Of a DNA stretch of 64,000 bases, positions 31,960-44,599 are shown one piece after another (position 1 is the stretch's first letter; every line of letters begins with the position of its first letter). Under the pieces are notes generated by a model. The model saw nothing but the letters and a program-made list of their open reading frames with translations. It made no database searches and was not told where the DNA came from. The DNA is from Branchinecta lynchi (lineage: Eukaryota > Arthropoda > Branchiopoda > Anostraca > Branchinectidae): NCBI GenBank assembly GCA_023053575.1, contig JAKZAP010000012.1, positions 2,542,230 to 2,606,229 on the forward strand. Direction: 5' to 3'. The position numbers and the translations under genes are program-made.

Positions 31960-32785
31960 GGGTCGGACGCGGCTTTAGGGTGTTTGTTGGATGTTACTTT
32001 TGAGATGGACTAAAAGATGGAACGGATGGAGCTGGTGGAGTCGAATATCAAATATGAAGAACGTCCACGAACACAGGGAACGGTTTACTGAAAAGATGAG
32101 CGACGGACTGGAAAGAGATATCATAAGCGTCTTCAGAGTATTTATTTGAAGTTTCTTCCGAGGCCGACTAAGAGAGGGAAGGGAACAGATGGGCAAGGTG
32201 GAGGTGAAACGAGGAACGTGTACTAAAACAGGAAACGGCTTATTTAAAAAAGGAACTTGCACTGGACAGATAGAGATCGGAAGCCGCTTTAAGTGTGTAC
32301 CGTATTCGATATGTTTTTTCAAGACGATTAAAGAGGGAAGGGGAGATATCGGTATGGAGGAGAAACAAACACTAAACAGAGGAATACATACTAAAGCAAA
32401 GAACGACATACTAAAAAGAGGGATGCTGCATTAGGACAGAGATCAAAATTTAAGCAGCCTCAGGGTGTCTGTTTGATGTTCCTTCTGAAGCCGAATAAAA
32501 GACGGAGCGTGAAATATTTGCTTATGGATGCGGGATGTATATTAAAAAAGCGGAACGCATACCAAAACAGGGAACGGCTTACTAAAAAGAAGGAGAACGC
32601 TTAACTGTGAAGAGCGATTCGAAGTGGCTTCAAAAATGTTGTTTGAAATTGTTCTCTTGAGGCCGACTTAAAGAGGGAATGGATTAAATGGACATAGTCG
32701 GTTCGAGACGAATATTTAGAAGTGGGAAGCGTACTTAAACGATGGACGGCATATTAGAAAGAGGAACTCTGTGCCACGAAACAGA
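31960..32785. repeat. Diverged tandem array, about five units of 155-171 bp
   Basis: Related unit starts are at about 31969, 32127, 32282, 32453 and 32623 (for example GCGGCTTTAGGGTG, GCAGCCTCAGGGTG), each followed by a G(A/T)TGTT-like piece, AGGCCGACTAA-like sequence, AGAGGGAAGGG and AAACAGGAAACGGCTTA. A 144-codon minus-strand frame across it reflects the purine-rich units and is not evidence of a gene. Confidence 0.7.
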
Positions 32786-33449
32786 ACTGATTGAAATTGG
32801 AATATCGTTCTGCCAAGCGTTATGCGTGTGCGAACTCGAGTCATCGACTTACAACAGGAAGAGGACAGGGCAAGCATTCCTGGCACACAAGGCCTCAATC
32901 AACGTACGGGGAAACAGTCCCCTTTCCTCCGAAAGCTCAGGAACTGAAATAACCATTCCTCATCTTTCACGTAATTCGGCGCTGACTCCTCAGTTTTTTT
33001 TTTTCTAATAATTTTATGTGGGATTTGTCAGTAAGTACAAAAATCAGCTGACGTATCCGTTTAACGTAGTCAACTGCTGTTGCAAGAAGAGAACACAAAT
33101 GCATTAAGAAATTATTGTATAAAAATAAAAACTAAAAACAAGAAGGGGATTCCAGGAGTTTCAACTTGTGTTTCTATTTACAAACACTCGGAAAATGCGG
33201 GATAGAAATATTACTCGGACAAACGCCCATAAGCTATATATACAAGCGTTGTTGTAAATTAGGTTTTGTTTGCGTTATCAAGGTACCGCGGTTTAGCATC
33301 GTTAAATTGTAAGAAGGTGTATTACGGGGTAGTAATTTATTCTCACCTCTTCTATCGTGGACCAGCAGTAAAGGATTGGGGCAACCCTTAAACGACTATT
33401 TAGGACTGCCGGCCCACAACAGGAGATATCATTTGCTGCGTTATATTCC
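32786..33449. other. Unassigned sequence
   Basis: A piece at 33338-33400 (ATTCTCACCTCTTCTATCGTGG) resembles 34900-34960 on the other side of the S element, which suggests an older local duplication around S. Confidence 0.4.
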
Positions 33450-34736
33450 TTTTTGGGATCCCAAAACGTAAGTGGAGGGATACCTATGACATCGCAAAAG
33501 TTGTCCGTCTGTCCGTCCGTCCGTCTGTCCGTCCGTCTGTAAGCATGATAACTGTCGAAGGGAATGAGATATTTTGATGAAACTTGGTGTGAGGGTTCGT
33601 TGGGTCGTCGGACCAGTCAAGTTCGTAGATGGTCTTTGTAGCTCTACATTTAGGGGTGGGGGAGGGGATTCAAATTAAGGGACAAACAAAATATTTTGAA
33701 ACAGCTAATGTGATAGTCGATTATGGGGTAAGAAGACATGCTGAACACGATGGTGAAAACCATTTTGTCATCGGACAAGTAGTTCGCCCGGAATCCGGCC
33801 AAAACCGGAAAGTTTGTTGAAAGTAAAAGTTTTATTTGAAATTGAGTAGATGTTCGATTTAGGGGTAGGAAGACATGTTGAAGACGGTGGTGAGAACTAT
33901 TTTCTCGATGGACAAGTATTTCGCCCGGAATCCGGCCCAAACCGGAAAGTTTGTTGAAAGTAAAAGTTTTATTTGAAGTTGATTAAACGTTCGATTTAGA
34001 GGTAGGGAGACATGCTGAAGACGATGGTGAAAACTATTTTTTCGACGGACAAGTATTTCGACCGGAATCCGGCCCAAACCGGAAAGTTTGTCAAAATTAA
34101 AAGTTTTATTTGGAGTTGATTAGATGTTCGATTTAGGGCAAGAAGACATGCTGAACACTTATGTGAAAACAAGTTTCTACCCGGACATGTAGTTCGTCCG
34201 GAATCCGGCCAAAACAGGAAAACTGTTGGAAGTCAAAGTTTTATTTCTAGTTGATTAGATAAGCGATTTAAGGGTAAGAAGAGATGCTGAGTCCCTGTGT
34301 GACAATCGTATTTTACCCGGACATATAGTTCGACCGGAATCCGGCTGGAATCGGAAAATTTGTTATAAGCTAAATTTCTATTTGAAGTTGATTAGATGTT
34401 CATTACTGGGAAAGAAGATACCCTGATTTCGTCTTTGAGCTTTCTTTTTTCGCCGGACAAGTAGTTCTGGAGTTCGGCCGGGACCGGGAAATTGGCAGAA
34501 GTGGCAGGAAGTTTTCGTCAAAACAGATATGACTAATAGGGGTAAACACACATGCTGAATCCAAATCTGAACTTGGTTTTCTCAGGTGATTAGCTATTTG
34601 GCCTTAATCTGTTTCTGAATTTTAATTGTAAAAATGTTCAAGGAGTCTGGCGAAGACTGGATCTGGCTAAGACAAGACCCAGTTTTCTGGATCAGATATT
34701 GAATTTTTGGGATCCCATCGAAACCTTTGGTCTTGT
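33450..34736 (+). mobile_element. S-family element, copy 2 (most complete)
   Basis: It begins TTTTTGGGATCCCAAAACG and ends CCTTTGGTCTTGTT. After a (TCCG)n-like stretch come tandem units with TTCGCCCGGAATCCGG or variants at 33783, 33920, 34057, 34193 and 34329, that is spacings of 137, 137, 136 and 136 bp. The 3' segment has a second GGGATCCC. There is no coding frame. Confidence 0.85.
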
Positions 34737-35045
34737 TCTCCATACTTTAAAACTAACTTAAATTCTATCTCTAGTCTCATTTTTTGTTTTTACACCACAA
34801 CGTCACGATAACAATCTTGCTTGTTGCTTGCATCTTTATTCCGCTCTGGTTGTGAAACGACTGAGGAATGACGCTCTCGCAGAGAGATGAGAATTACAAT
34901 CTATTCTCACCTCTCCTGTTGTGGGTCAGCAGGAGAGGATTGGAACCCTCAAGCCTGCTCTTTCTTCAGGCTTGCCTCCTCCCTTCTAGCCATACCTCTG
35001 TCCCAGCCCTCAAACGAGTAATAGTCAGAATATATCACTAGTTTT

Positions 35046-35371
35046 TATGGCACTTGCCCTTCGGCCAAGTGCCATATAGCGATCGCAATTTCTGTCGGTC
35101 TGTCGGTCTGTCCAGGTTTTGCTAGTTCGGGCACTTCCACATAAGCTAGGACGATAAAACTTGGCAGGCGTGTCAGGGACCCCAAATGATTAAGTTGGAA
35201 ATAGTCACTTCCCCCATCCGAGCACCGTGGTGGGAGTGGAGGGAGGGGGAATCCGGAATCTTGAGGTATTTATAACTTTTGAACGGGTGATCGGATCTTG
35301 ATGAAACTTGATATTAGGAAAAACCTCATGCCTCAGACAATCCACTTAAAATCCGGACCGGATCCAGTGAC

Positions 35372-35402
<31 letters not shown>

Positions 35403-36395
35403 GCTGGAGGGGGCAACCGGAAATCTTGGGAAACGCTATGAGTGGAGGGATCGAGATGAAACTTGGTGGGAAGACACCTAGCAAACACTAGATACATCAT
35501 TGACATAACCGAGCCGATTTGGGCACTGTGAGGGGAGTGGAGGGAGGGGGAATCTGGAATCTTGAGGTATTTATAACTTTTGAACGGGTGATCGGACCTC
35601 GATGGAACTTGATATTTGGAAAGACCTCATGCCTCAGACGACCCACTTAAAATCCGGACCGGATCCGGTGACTTTTGGGGGGAGGGCTGGAGGGGGCAAC
35701 CGAAACCTTGGAAAACGCTATGAGTGGAGGGATCGAGATGAAACTTGGTGGGAAGACACCTAGCAAACACTAGATACATAATTGACGTAACCGAGCCGAT
35801 TCGGGCACTGTGGGGGGAGTGGAGGGAGGGGGAATCCGGAATCTTGAGGTAATTATAACTTTTGAACGGGTGACCGGATCTTGATGAAACTTGATATCTG
35901 GAAAGACTTCATGCCTCAGACGACCCACTTAAAATCCGGACCGGATCCGGTGACTTTTGGGGGGGAGCTGGAGGGGGCAACCGGAAATCTTGGGAAACGC
36001 TATGAGTGAAGGGATCGAGATGAAACTTGGTGGGAAGACACCTAGCAAACACTTGATACAGCATTGACATGACCGAGCCGATTTGGGCACTGTCGGGGAG
36101 TGGAGGGAGGGGGAATCCGGAATTTTGAGGTATATTTAACTTTTGCACGGGTGACCGGATCTCGATGAAACTTGATATTTGGAAAGACCTCATGCCTCAG
36201 ACGACCCACTTAAAATCCGGACCGGATCCGGTGACTTTTGGGGGGAGCTTGAGGGGGCAAACGGAAAAATTGGAAAACGCTATGAGTGGAAGGATCGAGA
36301 TGAAACTTGGTGGGAAGACACCTAGCAAACACTAGATATATCATTGACATAACCGAGCCGTGCCTACTCGTAACACGTGCCATATGAGCTCGTAG
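35046..36395 (+). mobile_element. T-family element, full copy with 281-bp tandem units
   Basis: A 5' hairpin (ATGGCACTTG, loop CCCTTCGGC, CAAGTGCCAT) is followed by CTGTCGGTCTGTCC and at least four tandem units. Unit marks GAATCCGGAATCTTGAGG lie at about 35250, 35551, 35833 and 36114, spacing 301, 282 and 281 bp; the first spacing is longer because of a 20-base G run. Each unit ends with GACATAACCGAGCCG-like sequence. The 3' end has GAGCTCGTAGCTC, a short palindrome. Confidence 0.85.
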
Positions 36396-36587
36396 CTCTT
36401 GTTTTATTTTAAATGTATATATATATAAACAAACTAAAGTCATTAACCCAGTAAAAAAAGAACACAAATTTGGAAAACTGTGAAACTAATAATATGTATA
36501 TCATCTCTGTATCACTTCCTGAAAGTTTCGGGAACATCCACTCTTTTTTTAAAGAGCAAGTTGGTTTTGGAACCGTTACACTGGGAA

Positions 36588-36709
36588 AGTAAAACATACG
36601 AAAGTAATCATTTTTATACGCTTTTCTCTCTGATCTATGTCTTTTTTGTACTTTTTTGTCTGACCCGCAGGTCCCCCCCCCCCAATAAATTCCTGGATAC
36701 GGGCTTCTC
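36588..36709 (-). mobile_element. Z-family hAT-like MITE, truncated
   Basis: The right end CCTGGATACGGGCTTC and the G-run (here C-run) and AGACATAGATCAGAG-type interior are present in reverse; the other terminus is missing. Confidence 0.6.
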
Positions 36710-38612
36710 TTGGACTCGGGTGACTCGGCAGGATTTCGAGATGAGACGAGTCCGAGTCCTCCTCCACAAAGAAAGAGTCCGAGACGAGTCCGAGTCCCAG
36801 AAAAAGTTGTCTCGAGACGAGTCCACCACCTTTGCTAGATTGTATCTGTGGATCTCCCTACTTGTTCCGTCTTCGATAGTTGAGACATTATGCGGACATT
36901 CCAGAACTAAATTTTAGGTTATTGCTTGCTTTTAAAAATCGTGCCCGGGGGCTTGCATTTGTCGTCGTCATTAGTGAATCAGATCCGAGGCTCTTCTTTA
37001 ACGCTTCTGTTGCAGGAGATTTTTTTCCCAGAAGATAATTCCTCTGGTTACCGGGAACGGATTTCAAGTTCGTTGCCGACCCTCCTCCTTTTCTCAGGCT
37101 CGGGACTGGCTGCTGAGAAGCGCAGAATGTGCAACCCCCCAGCAGGCGGAGTTGCTTCTGCCCAGAGTTGAGTTTTTTATTTAAACGTAACCTCACCTTC
37201 TGTTTTACTTTCTTAGCAATTGATACATGATCAAACCGGAATCCCATGATCTTACTTTTGGTTTCTAGCACAGATTCAGTATCTGTGATTGGTCCTATCA
37301 CAGATTTTGCAACTCTCACTTACAACCATTTTTCTATATCCTGATGCTGAGCACCTTTTCTAAAACTTCGTCCACAATCGTCTTACTTCGCAGCAACAGA
37401 TATAAGCTTGGAAAACAAACTTCGTGCGTTGAGGCGTCCACTTGCGGGGCCGGACTGAGGGCTGACCCCCTCGCGGAGAGTTGAGAATATAAAGTGTATT
37501 ACAGATTCCTTTTTTCCTCGGGGCGCGCTGTAATAAGGCTAACAAGGAGAATAGACCCGGGTTCTTTCTTTGCTTATAAAGAGCCAATCAGATCGCTTGG
37601 TTGGTGCCGCCAGCGTGCCAAGGCAAGGGGTAGCATCGTCAGGGTTGCCACGTCAAGCACTAAAGTTTTACTTTGTTGGAAGTTGAAGAGCAACATTTCT
37701 TCAAAAGACCACGTTTTGTTCTGCTACAAATGCTTCCTGTTAATTCGAGAACTCGAGAACTAATGCCGTCCATCTGTTAATTTAGCAGCTTTTTACAATT
37801 TATGGGCGTCAAATTGTACTGTTGTTCTTCAAGTAGCACTAAGAACACTTTTTCTGATCTTTAGAAACTCGAAATTCTGAATCGGCGTGGCAACACTGAA
37901 CACTGCATTAATAAAAGTTTTCACTTCCTATTTGAAAAATGGTGTGTATTAAGACATAAACATGGATATAGCGCTATTCAGCTTATTACACCTATTTGAT
38001 CAGCGCTTTTCGGCACGCTTTGAACCTCGCCTCTAGGCAGGATAAGTTAATACTCACAAGAGCGTTGTTTTCAAATTTATGTGCGCATGCGTGAAAGAGG
38101 ATGCTGCGTAATGTAAGAGAAACTCAGGTGCAGGGATGTCGCAACCAGTGCACCGACATCAGTGTGAACGGTGCTTAAATCCCCCTCGTTTCTCACTACT
38201 GGCGGTTGTTTCAACCCGGCTGTTTTATAATGGAATAGCTCGAATTGCACAACTCCCGTCCCGTCTCTGTGAGTTTGCTACCAACTTCGCAGTTCCTAAA
38301 ATCGAAGTTTTCGGGCAAACCTCTGCATCTGATGCAATCTAATTGCGATTTGAGTTCACAAGCCGTAAATAAAAGCTTTTAGCAAAGAGGGTAGTCTTTT
38401 CTATACCAAACTGAAATGGGACAACTTATCTTGGAACTTCCTACTTGGTTAAAATAGCTTGATGTTTCACATAGTGCTTGCAGTAGAAACTATTGTTTTG
38501 TCTTGTATGAACGAGAAGTTGTGTTGTGTTTAAAGCCCTTATCTAAAGCTTGACGTCACAATCTTAGTGAGATCTTCAGCTTTCGCTTCATACAACCCAA
38601 CCCCTGTTTTAA
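36710..38612. other. Unassigned sequence
   Basis: A local cluster of GAGACGAGTCCGAGTCC repeats lies at 36738-36828. Open frames up to 145 codons (36480-36917 +) and 143 codons (36888-37319 -) have no motif I recognise. No repeat partner was found for 36.9-38.6 kb, so single-copy gene flank or intron is possible. Confidence 0.35.
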
Positions 38613-38720
38613 GTAAGTAAGTAAGTGTATGTATAACCCACAAAATGTTATACAACATAATGTTTTACAACATAATGTTTTACAACAAATGTTTTACAAC
38701 ATGTTTTACAACATTTCGTA
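38613..38720 (-). repeat. LINE tail plus TGTTTTACAACA tandem repeat
   Basis: TAAGTAAGTAAGTAAG, an inverse (CTTA)n tail, is followed by a short LINE-like stub and then about five units of ATGTTTTACAACA. Confidence 0.7.
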
Positions 38721-39099
38721 CGTGATAATGATAAGACACGAATTTAAAGCGGACCACAATAAATGGTCTTTCCACCACACATATAATGAGAACCATCCCT
38801 AATGCCACTAGGAATTTTCAAACCACAAAAAACACCGTCTAACAATGAGCAAATTAAAAAATCAACCAAATTGCCTAGGTTGAAATAATTCGGCCCGGAC
38901 TAAATCTCGCCGATTAGATGGGAAACCTCATGGCACATAAGGAGCCAAGGATCAAAATAATAATTTCCATCCAATGCTCCAACTGTTTATTACAAATTCT
39001 AACAAACTAAAACCAGGACAATGTGGTACTCCTTAAGACGATATTTTCGAGATAGACTTTGTTTTCTTGTGGTACGCCATTTTATTATTTCAGTGATGG

Positions 39100-39397
39100 T
39101 GGGGTTCAGACACGCTGGGGGTCAGACACGCTGAATCTGTATATGACAATCTTTTTTTTTTACCTGGACATATAGTTCGTTTGGAATCCGGTTGAAACCG
39201 GATTTTTTTTTCAATCGGATTTTTTTTTTATAAGTTAAAGTTTTACTTGAAGTTGATTAGATGTTCTTTATACGGATAAGGAGATACGTTGAATTCGTTT
39301 CTGAACTTTTTTTTTTTGACAAGTATGGTAGTTCGTTCACAATTGTCTGGATCAAATATTAGATTTTTGGGATCCCATCGAAACCTTTGGTCTTGTT
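39100..39397 (+). mobile_element. S-family 3' part
   Basis: It contains two S units and the end GGGATCCCATCGAAACC then TTTGGTCTTGTT. Confidence 0.7.
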
Positions 39398-39504
39398 TTA
39401 TAACTTGTGAGTTGATATTATTATAGTTTGTAGTAGAAGAAAATGTCCGGCATTTGGCCTCGAGTCTTCTCTCTGCCAAATTGGCTATTTATGTTGAAAC
39501 TTGA

Positions 39505-40485
39505 ACAAATGGGATCCAAAATTTAATATTTGATCCAGACAATTGGATATGGTCTTCGCCAGGCTAACCATCACAGAAAACCAAGTTCAGATCCACCTCT
39601 ATAAGCAATATCTATTCTGACTATGATGACCGAAACTTCCTGCTTGACTTCTGCCAAATTTCCGGTGTCGCCATAATTCCGAGCAAACTAATTGTCCAAC
39701 AAAAAAAGAAAATTCAGAAACGAATTCAGCGTATAAACATCTAATCAACTTCAAATAAAACTTTAACTTAAAAAAAGATTACGGACGAATTATATGCCCG
39801 GGTAAATAATGATTGTCATATACAGACTCAGCGGCTCTTCTTACCCCTAAATCTGTCATCTAATCAACGTCAAATAAAACTTTAGTTTGTGACAAATTTT
39901 GCGGTTTCGGCCGGATGCCCGGTGAAATAGTTGTCCTAGTAGAAAATACTTTTCACGTAATTGTTCAGCATGTTTTCTTACCCGTAAATTGAACATTTAA
40001 TGTACTTCATATGAAATTTTACTTTTAACCAACTTTCCGGTTTTTGCCGGATTCCAGTCGAAGAAAATGGCAAAAAATAATTTTCACCATCGTGTTCGGC
40101 ATGTTTTCATTAGATGTTTTAATATATTTTGTTTGCCCCTTAATTTAAACCACCACCCCTTAATTTAGGGCTATAAAGCCCTAAGTTGGGTCACAATTTT
40201 TCAAATTCACCTGAACTTGATGATTTTTATGGAGTCTACCGGATTATTGCTCAGGGAACCTACCGGAATTTTGCTCAGGGCATCTACCAAAATCTTGCTC
40301 AAGGAATCTACCGGAACTTGTCTCAGGGAATCTACGAACTTGACCTTACCCATGACCCAAAGAATCCTCACACCAAGTTTCATCAAAAGTATCTCGTTCC
40401 CTTCGAGAGTTATCCTGCGGACAGACGGACAACTTTTGCGATGTCATAGGTATCCCTCCACTTACGTTTTGGGATCCCAAAAACG
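39505..40485 (-). mobile_element. S-family element, copy 5
   Basis: Reverse orientation; diverged 136-bp units (TTCGGCCGGATGCCC, TTTTTGCCGGATTCC) end in CACTTACGTTTTGGGATCCC. The region 40225-40345 has four short repeats of ACCGGAA/TCAGGGAATCTACC type. The copy faces the S fragment at 39.1 kb, giving a head-to-head arrangement. Confidence 0.75.
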
Positions 40486-40934
40486 GTGGAAACCGAAAAC
40501 CGAAAGCTGCTACAGCGCTCGGAAGAGTGGCTTGTTCATTAATAAACACTCCACTAAAAAGGGCCCTATTCTCTTTTTCTTCATTTTACCTACTAATTCA
40601 TTCATCACAAAGGTCCACACAAAGACTCAATTGCTGATGCTTTTTTGAGGTTAAGACCACCTTTTATAGTTCTTTATTCTTTTTGTGTAAATGTTCTATT
40701 TTATTTTCTCTTTCCATTGTATTTTTAGACTTGAGTCTGTCAGAAATATACTTTCTGACTGACTACTTAGTTCCTTTCTTTCTATACTGCTTGCCTTTCT
40801 TACGATAATTGATCTTGTCTCTTATCAGCAGCTACAAACAATTTTGTTTGTAACGGAAGAACAGCTAGGAAAAGTCATCCTGATTCCATCTCAGATTTTT
40901 TCGAGAGGGGCTGGAGAGGCAGCACAGAAGTATA
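40486..40934. other. Unassigned sequence
   Basis: Nothing was recognised apart from open frames running out of the S element. Confidence 0.35.
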
Positions 40935-41320
40935 GTTCCGTTTTTTTTTTCAGATACCATGGTATCTGATAACACGGTCTAAAGTTGTTTTTGCAGTTAT
41001 CGTGGTATCTGGCCAGTTATCGTGGTATCTGGCCAGTTACCGTGGTATCTGATGTTCAGATACCACGGCCCGCCGTGGTAACTGATCTTGGTATCTGAAA
41101 AAGTAATTTCACTTTCATAAAAAAAAATTCAAATTCGGGGGAAAGAAGTTTGGCACTTAGTGATCTGACGGAATATCAGTTTTTCTTTTGGGATGAATTC
41201 GAAAAGCAATTGTCGTTTTTGCAGGGCAACTGTATATCAGATACCTCAATAACTGCGAAAGGATCAATTGCAGATCCAGGTACCGTGGTAACAGATACCA
41301 TGGTATCTGCAAAACGCAAC
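40935..41320 (+). mobile_element. P-family MITE, copy 3
   Basis: Flanked by TA (40933-40934, 41321-41322). The right end AAAACGCAAC is intact and the left end is altered by a T-run expansion. It has many GATACC/GGTATC palindromes. Confidence 0.78.
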
Positions 41321-41322
41321 TA

Positions 41323-42669
41323 ATGACTAGCGTGACACGTCATGTTTTATTGCCCGATGTGACGGCACTTGGAATTCCAAAACAGAATGAACTTATTGCT
41401 TCCTGGTGAATAGTTAAAATAGGTAAAAAATAGATTACAATTAACGTCACTGAGGGATGGAGGAGTAGCCACAACAAGTACGAAATGTGATTTCTTAGTT
41501 TTTAAATAATATAAAAATAAGTTCAATTACAAAAGATGCTACGGGAAAAAAAAAATGCTTCGTATCATGTTTGGCTTTAAGAGACTGGCTTTAACAACCT
41601 CTTCTACCGGTACTAACGCTAAATCAGGCGCTAATGTGTGGCTGTACCTCAAAATAGTAACAAGAGTGACCTAATTACCACACTGAACACGCGTTCAGGA
41701 GTTCTGTACCCTGTTCCTGCATGCAAAGGGGTAGGATCGTTGTTGTAGATGTTCCTCCGACAAAGTTTTCGTCTTCTGTTTCGTTCGGTGGTTCACAAAA
41801 TCACCGCGATCGTATTGCCCACTTATACGATGCCCACGGTTTAAAATGCTGACGAATCAGAATGCCCACAATAAAATAAAGTCAAAGACCCTGAATTCAA
41901 ACCGCAGTTCAAATGGCCGCAAGGATGTGCTAAAATCGCCCTGGTTGAGAAAAAACCGACGGCTCCAGTTCTGGGATAATAGACAACTAAATTATGGGAT
42001 ACAGGACAACCGCGGAAAATGTATTAGATTGGAAGCAGTAGTTGTGTTAGTTTATTGCTCTCAAATAAAAGTTTCAAAGGGGTTCTTAATCCGTCAGAGA
42101 ATACTCAAGAAATTTCTTTGCATTAAATGATGGTTGAGGTTGTACCAGTTCAGCTTAACCACTGTTTCCTTGTCTTGTAAGAATTAGCTTTATGAAGTAT
42201 GAAGCTTAGATAGCATGCAGCAGTAATTAATCACACTACGCCATGGGTATGACAGGTCTTCTAACGCAACTCCCAGTCTGACTCGGACTTGGAACGTTCC
42301 TAAGCATAATGTCCTCAGCCTAAAATAAAGCCAATTTTTCCGTCTTTTTACGACTATTTACATTTCCGCTCGATTGTAGAGATCCCATTTCTCCCGGCTG
42401 GCGAGGAAAGATCAACAAAATTTACGACTCTTTTCGTTAATCCCCCCCCCCTCCATTCCTTTCCAGTCACTGAGAGACTGCACGATGTATGGGAAGAAGG
42501 GACTGAAAGCTACAGCCCATTAAAAACTGCCAAGGGGTTGGGCTTTTCTTTCCCGAAAAGAAAAGGAAAGAACAGCATTTAAGGAGCTGAGTTTTCATTG
42601 GTTGGCTTCCTCGTTTTCTGAGGGACTAATTCCAGATGAAAAATGGTCAAAAATTGCTTGAGCGAAGTT
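41323..42669. other. Unassigned sequence
   Basis: No gene recognised. GCATGCAGCAGTAA at about 42213 is an outlying piece of the tandem repeat that follows. Confidence 0.35.
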
Positions 42670-43075
42670 TAACCTAATCTTAGTTAGCATGCAGCAGTAA
42701 AACTGATCCCACTAAGCTACTACTGCATGCTACTATATCCAGACTGGATGCTACTGGACAGTTCTGCTCTCGGAATATCATTGTTGAAGCACAGCTGAAA
42801 GAAAATATTTCATACTACTACACGTAACTTCACCAATTAAATTCCAAATTATAGGCTTAATAATCAGTTTATAAGCTGAATAAGCATGCAAACAGTGTGA
42901 GTGATCCAACAGCGCTACGACTTCATTCTACTATATCCAGACTGGGTACTACAGGATAATACTGCTCAATTATGCTCACGGACTATCATTTCTGAAGCAC
43001 TCATCTCATGAAGTACTTTATGAAAAGCCCAAATTCATGCAATATACAACTGACTTCACCAAACTATAAGAGAAG
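42670..43075. repeat. 199-bp tandem duplication
   Basis: CTACTATATCCAGACTGG occurs at 42729 and 42928, with alignable flanks (GCATGCA..., CTGCTC, GGACTATCATT, ACTTCACCAA). Confidence 0.75.
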
Positions 43076-43293
43076 CCGTTGAAATCAAGTAAAACCGTTC
43101 AGGTATAAACCAAAACACAGGCAAGTACTCACTATTAGAAACCTGAACGACATCATCAAGAAATGGAAATTCACACCCCAAGCTCTTCTCAAGAATAAAA
43201 CCAAAGTCAGCCCAAATGCGGAAAAATCTCTACCCAACCAGCGGACCAGCCGAGCAGCAAAAACAGCAGCCGTGTCCAAAATTAAAACACAAA

Positions 43294-43588
43294 CTGCGTT
43301 CTTTGTCACGGGAGTTCTCACCGGTGGTCTCCAGTTTTTCTTATAAGCCGTTTTTGCATCCACCGGTGACTTCTCACCAGTCTTATAACCTGTTTTTGAA
43401 CTAACCACTGTCCGGTTTTATCTCACCGGTGCGGACTAACCAGAACCTGCTCGGGAGCCCGGCTTCAGCGAGGAGTTAGCCAGTTTTCATCAACTTACCG
43501 GTAAAAAAAAAAAAAAAACGCGTTTTAAGAGAAGAACCAGACACTGGTGACTAAACACCAGAGTCAGCCCGGAGTACAGTGAACGCAG
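43294..43588 (-). mobile_element. V-family MITE, copy 1
   Basis: The ends are CTGCGTTC and GAACGCAG. It is the inverse of 47755-48016. It contains several CACCGGTG-type palindromes and TTATAAGCCGTTTTTGC. Confidence 0.75.
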
Positions 43589-43930
43589 CTAGAGCATCCT
43601 TTTTAACTCCAAGCAACCACACGCGATGGAATTCACCAAATCGGACTTGTAGCGCTAGAATCTTTACTTCGTTTTTCCACAAGTTCGTTTTCCAACTTGA
43701 TCGGCTTTGAGCCTGAACAGGACCCTTGCCACGAAGGGTCGAAATGTAGCTTTAATAAACAGCTGACGTATTCGTTTTGCACTGTCAAATATGATTCGCA
43801 GTCAGCCTGGGCTGAAGGAATATAAATGTTTATGGTTGTTTTGCAATAATCAGGAAATGTACAAAAATCGTTCTTCACCTCGCTATTTCAGTACCGATTG
43901 GTGCGCTATATCGATATCGTTAGTGATATA

Positions 43931-44499
43931 GAAAACCGTGATTTTCGGTTTTTTTTTAATTGATCAGCTAATTATCCCTCTAGGATGATGTGCGAGGGAT
44001 AAATATAAATTAGGATATTTCGGTTGCACTTCCGGCAAACCATCCTCAGCGAAAAACAAACAGTTCTGTGAAGTTATTTGTATAGTGATGGGTAAAGCGA
44101 AGGATTATAGAATGGCTGGGTGAAAGCTTCTGCGCTTTCCCAGGGAATTGGTAAATTGTAAATAGACACAGAATTCAAAATTGTAAAATAATCACAGATT
44201 TGTACAAATACACTTTTAACACGCACATTTAAATATTCGTTATTTTATTTGAATTTGTTTGTCGTTTCAGTCAGCATCGTTCTTCTGGTTTTTAGTTACG
44301 TATCGTTGTATGTTTTGTTGGTTCCGCATCACTTTTCTGTAGGTATTGTGTTGGATTTTATGATTTAGTTGTTTGTTTTTCGCTGATGACGGTTTGCCGG
44401 AAGTGCAACCGAAATATCCGAATTTATATTTATCCCTCGCACATCATCCTAGAGGGATAATTAGCAGATCAATAAAAAACCTCGAAAATCACGGTTTTC
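43931..44499. mobile_element. F fold-back element with arms of about 125 bp
   Basis: The left arm 43931-44055 is the inverse of 44375-44499 (AAAACCGTGATTTTCGG; GAGGGATAAATATAAATT; TTGCACTTCCGGCAAACC). The centre holds CTTCTGCGCTTTCCCAGGG, shared with 4640-4680. Nearby TAGTGATGGG (44083) and its inverse CCCATCACTA (44583-44592) may be the ends of another element interleaved with it. Confidence 0.75.
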
Positions 44500-44599
44500 T
44501 ATTTCTTTCGTGATGAATGGTCAGCTTGGCTTCAAACCTTATATTCGTTAGTGATATCCAAAGATGGTGATATCGAATATTGCCCATCACTAGACGTCA

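Noticed and set aside
31975..32409. 144-codon minus-strand frame
   Set aside because: It lies within the diverged tandem array; neighbouring units do not preserve it and no motif is present.
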